Shown here piece after piece: positions 5,881-7,054 of a stretch of DNA of 7,054 nucleotides; position 1 is the first letter of the stretch, and each line of letters begins with the position of its first letter. The stretch comes from CASQEL01 sp036655975 (GTDB taxonomy: Bacteria; Desulfobacterota; Desulfovibrionia; Desulfovibrionales; Desulfovibrionaceae). The position numbers and the translations under genes are program-made. The notes under the pieces were generated by a model. That model was not told where the DNA came from, searched no databases, and saw nothing but the letters and a program-made list of their open reading frames with translations. The stretch lies in NCBI GenBank assembly GCA_036655975.1, contig JAVVPD010000106.1:1-7054 (forward strand). Direction: 5' to 3'.

Positions 5881-5920
5881 TCTCGGACAAGGCTCCATAT
5901 ATTAGTATTAGAAAGTCTCA

Positions 5921-5962
5921 GAAAGGCCGAAACTCCTGATAAAACAAGAGTTTCGGCCTTTC
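5921..5962 (-). terminator. Second copy of the long hairpin
   Basis: GAAAGGCCGAAACTC (5921-5935) and GAGTTTCGGCCTTTC (5948-5962) form a perfect 15-bp stem; C5934 removes the G-U pair of the left copy. On the minus strand it lies downstream of the autotransporter gene, but no strong T run follows. Confidence 0.4.
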
Positions 5963-5993
5963 TCGTTGTCTCGTCTGGTCTCGCAAAGGTCAG

Positions 5994-6016
5994 AACCACC
6001 CGCATAGCGGGTGGTT
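5994..6016 (-). terminator. GC-rich hairpin downstream of the autotransporter
   Basis: AACCACCCGC (5994-6003), loop ATA, GCGGGTGGTT (6007-6016): a perfect 10-bp stem identical to 4492-4514. It starts 38 bases beyond the autotransporter stop codon and probably ends that transcript; the T tract is short. Confidence 0.5.
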
Positions 6017-6053
6017 TGCTCTGGCCCTATAACGTTTTCCCCAGTTCATGGTA

Positions 6054-7054
6054 TTAAAACTCGTATCGCAATATGCCAGCTACGCCGTGTGCCGTGCTGT
6101 GCTCTGAAGCTTGAATGGTGTAATTAATCCCAAAGGATACATCGCCTTTTTTAACATCAAAGCCCACGCCGCCGCCATAGGAAAAATCGTCCATAACACG
6201 AGTGGACAAGTCGGCGGTGGAATCAAGGCCAGGAACACGAACCCTGTTTTTGGCCTTCACGTCACCAGCGGCGGGCGTTATCTGCAAATCCATCTGTGGC
6301 TTGAACGTCCAGCCAGAGGTGCTTTCAAACTCTTTGGAAAGCGTTACACCAAGGGGGAAAGTTCATATATTCTGGAAGCTTTCTTCTGCACTAAACACTG
6401 TGCCGCCGCTTTTGGCATCATAACTGTCTGTTTTTAGACCAGTGTAACGGACGCTTACATGGGGAATGATATCCACAGCACTGGTGCTGAATTTATATTC
6501 GCCACGCAACCCTGCTGCAAATGCAGAGCCTGTAATGTCCGATTTGATATCGCTCATTTCCATGCTTGTGGACAACTCTTGTTTCACCTTGTTATAGGTG
6601 CTGGTATAGCCAATATCAGCTATCAGTCCAAAATTATTATATGTCCAACCGCCATATGCATTTACGCCCCAAAAATTGAAGCTATTATCGGTTTTGTTGA
6701 AATCGCCCTGCGATTGTGCATAGCCGCCGCCCAAATTAAGAGACAGTCCAAAGCGCAGCATATCGTCAATAGTATAATCCGCACCAATGGCAACACCGCC
6801 CAAATCGGACGTATACCCTGTTTTAAATTCGCCAGCCTTCATTCCCCACACATTGTTGGACTGGTACAGGGGCATGATCCACAAGCCAAAGCCTTTTTGT
6901 GCATCGCCTGCATTTAGACCCGTGCTGGTAAGCTCACCATTGACCGCCACAACCTGTGGTTTTTGCGCCTGCAAAGGGGAAACCATAGAAGTGCGCGCCA
7001 AGGTGGCTCCTGTAGCCGCAGTGACGGCAGACATGGTAACACCCTGTGTTGCAG
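6054..7054 (-). pseudogene. Autotransporter beta-barrel domain, 5' end outside the window, interrupted by in-frame TGA
   Basis: This is the C-terminal translocator of a type V secreted autotransporter, which forms an outer-membrane barrel that exports the passenger. The frame is open from the right edge. After a linker (AQKPQVVAVNG), the barrel starts near GDAQKGFGLWIMPLYQSNN and shows alternating beta strands with many aromatic and glycine residues: YTIDDMLRFGLSLNLGGGYA, NFWGVNAYGGWTYNNFGL, FAAGLRGEYKF. It ends in ILRYEF, the terminal aromatic signature read by the BAM machinery. A TGA at 6365-6363 interrupts the frame, which otherwise continues without a shift (TFPLGVTLSKEFES, then SGWTFKPQMDL). 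Related barrels have Trp in QNIWTFP-like segments, so a single TGG to TGA change is likely. Truncation removes the last 103 codons, so the barrel should not assemble. The passenger is not visible. Confidence 0.8.

Larger units (their letters stand above)
4377..6040. mobile_element. Probable small tRNA-Thr-integrated element or remnant
   Basis: The segment is bounded by near-identical direct repeats that begin inside the tRNA-Thr T arm. That is the classic footprint of tyrosine-recombinase integration at a tRNA 3' end. The unique interior (4539-5879, about 1.3 kb) carries a small protein gene, a GNAT gene and a decayed gene, all on the minus strand, plus short direct repeats near the right end. 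No integrase, excisionase, replication or transfer gene is visible, so it is either a remnant or depends on functions supplied elsewhere. The repeats (about 161 bp) are longer than most att cores, so a local duplication followed by insertion is an alternative. Confidence 0.6.
5880..6040 (+). repeat. Right copy of the direct repeat (attR-like, with degenerate tRNA-Thr 3' fragment)
   Basis: Matches 4377-4538. It starts with a tRNA-Thr 3' remnant (5880-5897) carrying one substitution and one lost G, so it cannot rebuild the acceptor stem perfectly. The remaining 143 bp differ at only two positions. The copy ends 13 bases short of the autotransporter stop codon. Confidence 0.9.

Noticed and set aside
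6300..6365. Selenocysteine insertion at the autotransporter TGA
   Set aside because: No convincing SECIS-like hairpin directly downstream, and autotransporters are not selenoproteins; a nonsense change is simpler.
6459..6917. 152-codon + strand open frame opposite the autotransporter barrel
   Set aside because: The opposite strand clearly encodes barrel strands, and the + strand peptide looks like a complement artefact.

Overview
The window fits a Gram-negative bacterium of roughly balanced GC content. The best guess is a member of the Desulfovibrionaceae. This rests on the gene types (CgeB-like and GT9 glycosyltransferases, WbpP-type epimerase, large autotransporter) and on general resemblance of the proteins; no marker gene proves it. 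The standard genetic code applies, since TGA ends the GT9 gene.

Layout, left to right. (1) Positions 1-300: the possible tail of a + strand gene, a hairpin terminator, and tRNA-Ser(CGA) on the minus strand with its own promoter. (2) Positions 384-2959: two minus-strand glycosyltransferase genes, transcribed GT9 first and then CgeB-like, in one operon. (3) Positions 2960-3219: a divergent intergenic region with an 11-bp inverted repeat and an 18-bp sequence that recurs 1.4 kb away. (4) Positions 3220-4245: a WbpP-type UDP-GlcNAc 4-epimerase on the + strand. It would supply UDP-GalNAc, a plausible donor for a surface glycan, although the acceptor of the two transferases cannot be told from sequence. 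(5) tRNA-Thr(GGT) at 4320-4395 with a good promoter.

(6) Positions 4377-6040 look like a small integrated element or its remnant. The last 19 bases of tRNA-Thr plus about 143 bp of downstream sequence, carrying two hairpins, recur at 5880-6040 with very few differences. Between the copies, on the minus strand, lie a small protein gene, an overlapping GNAT acetyltransferase gene and a decayed gene. The first two have the layout of a GNAT-type toxin-antitoxin pair. The decayed gene has no start codon and a one-base frameshift in a run of four C. Short direct repeats that resemble recombinase arm sites sit just inside the right end. No integrase gene is visible.

(7) Positions 6054-7054: the C-terminal beta-barrel of an autotransporter whose start lies beyond the window. 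One in-frame TGA, most simply a Trp TGG to TGA change, removes the last 103 codons including the C-terminal Phe. The window therefore combines an ordinary glycan locus with a tRNA-linked accessory insertion and a probably inactivated surface protein.
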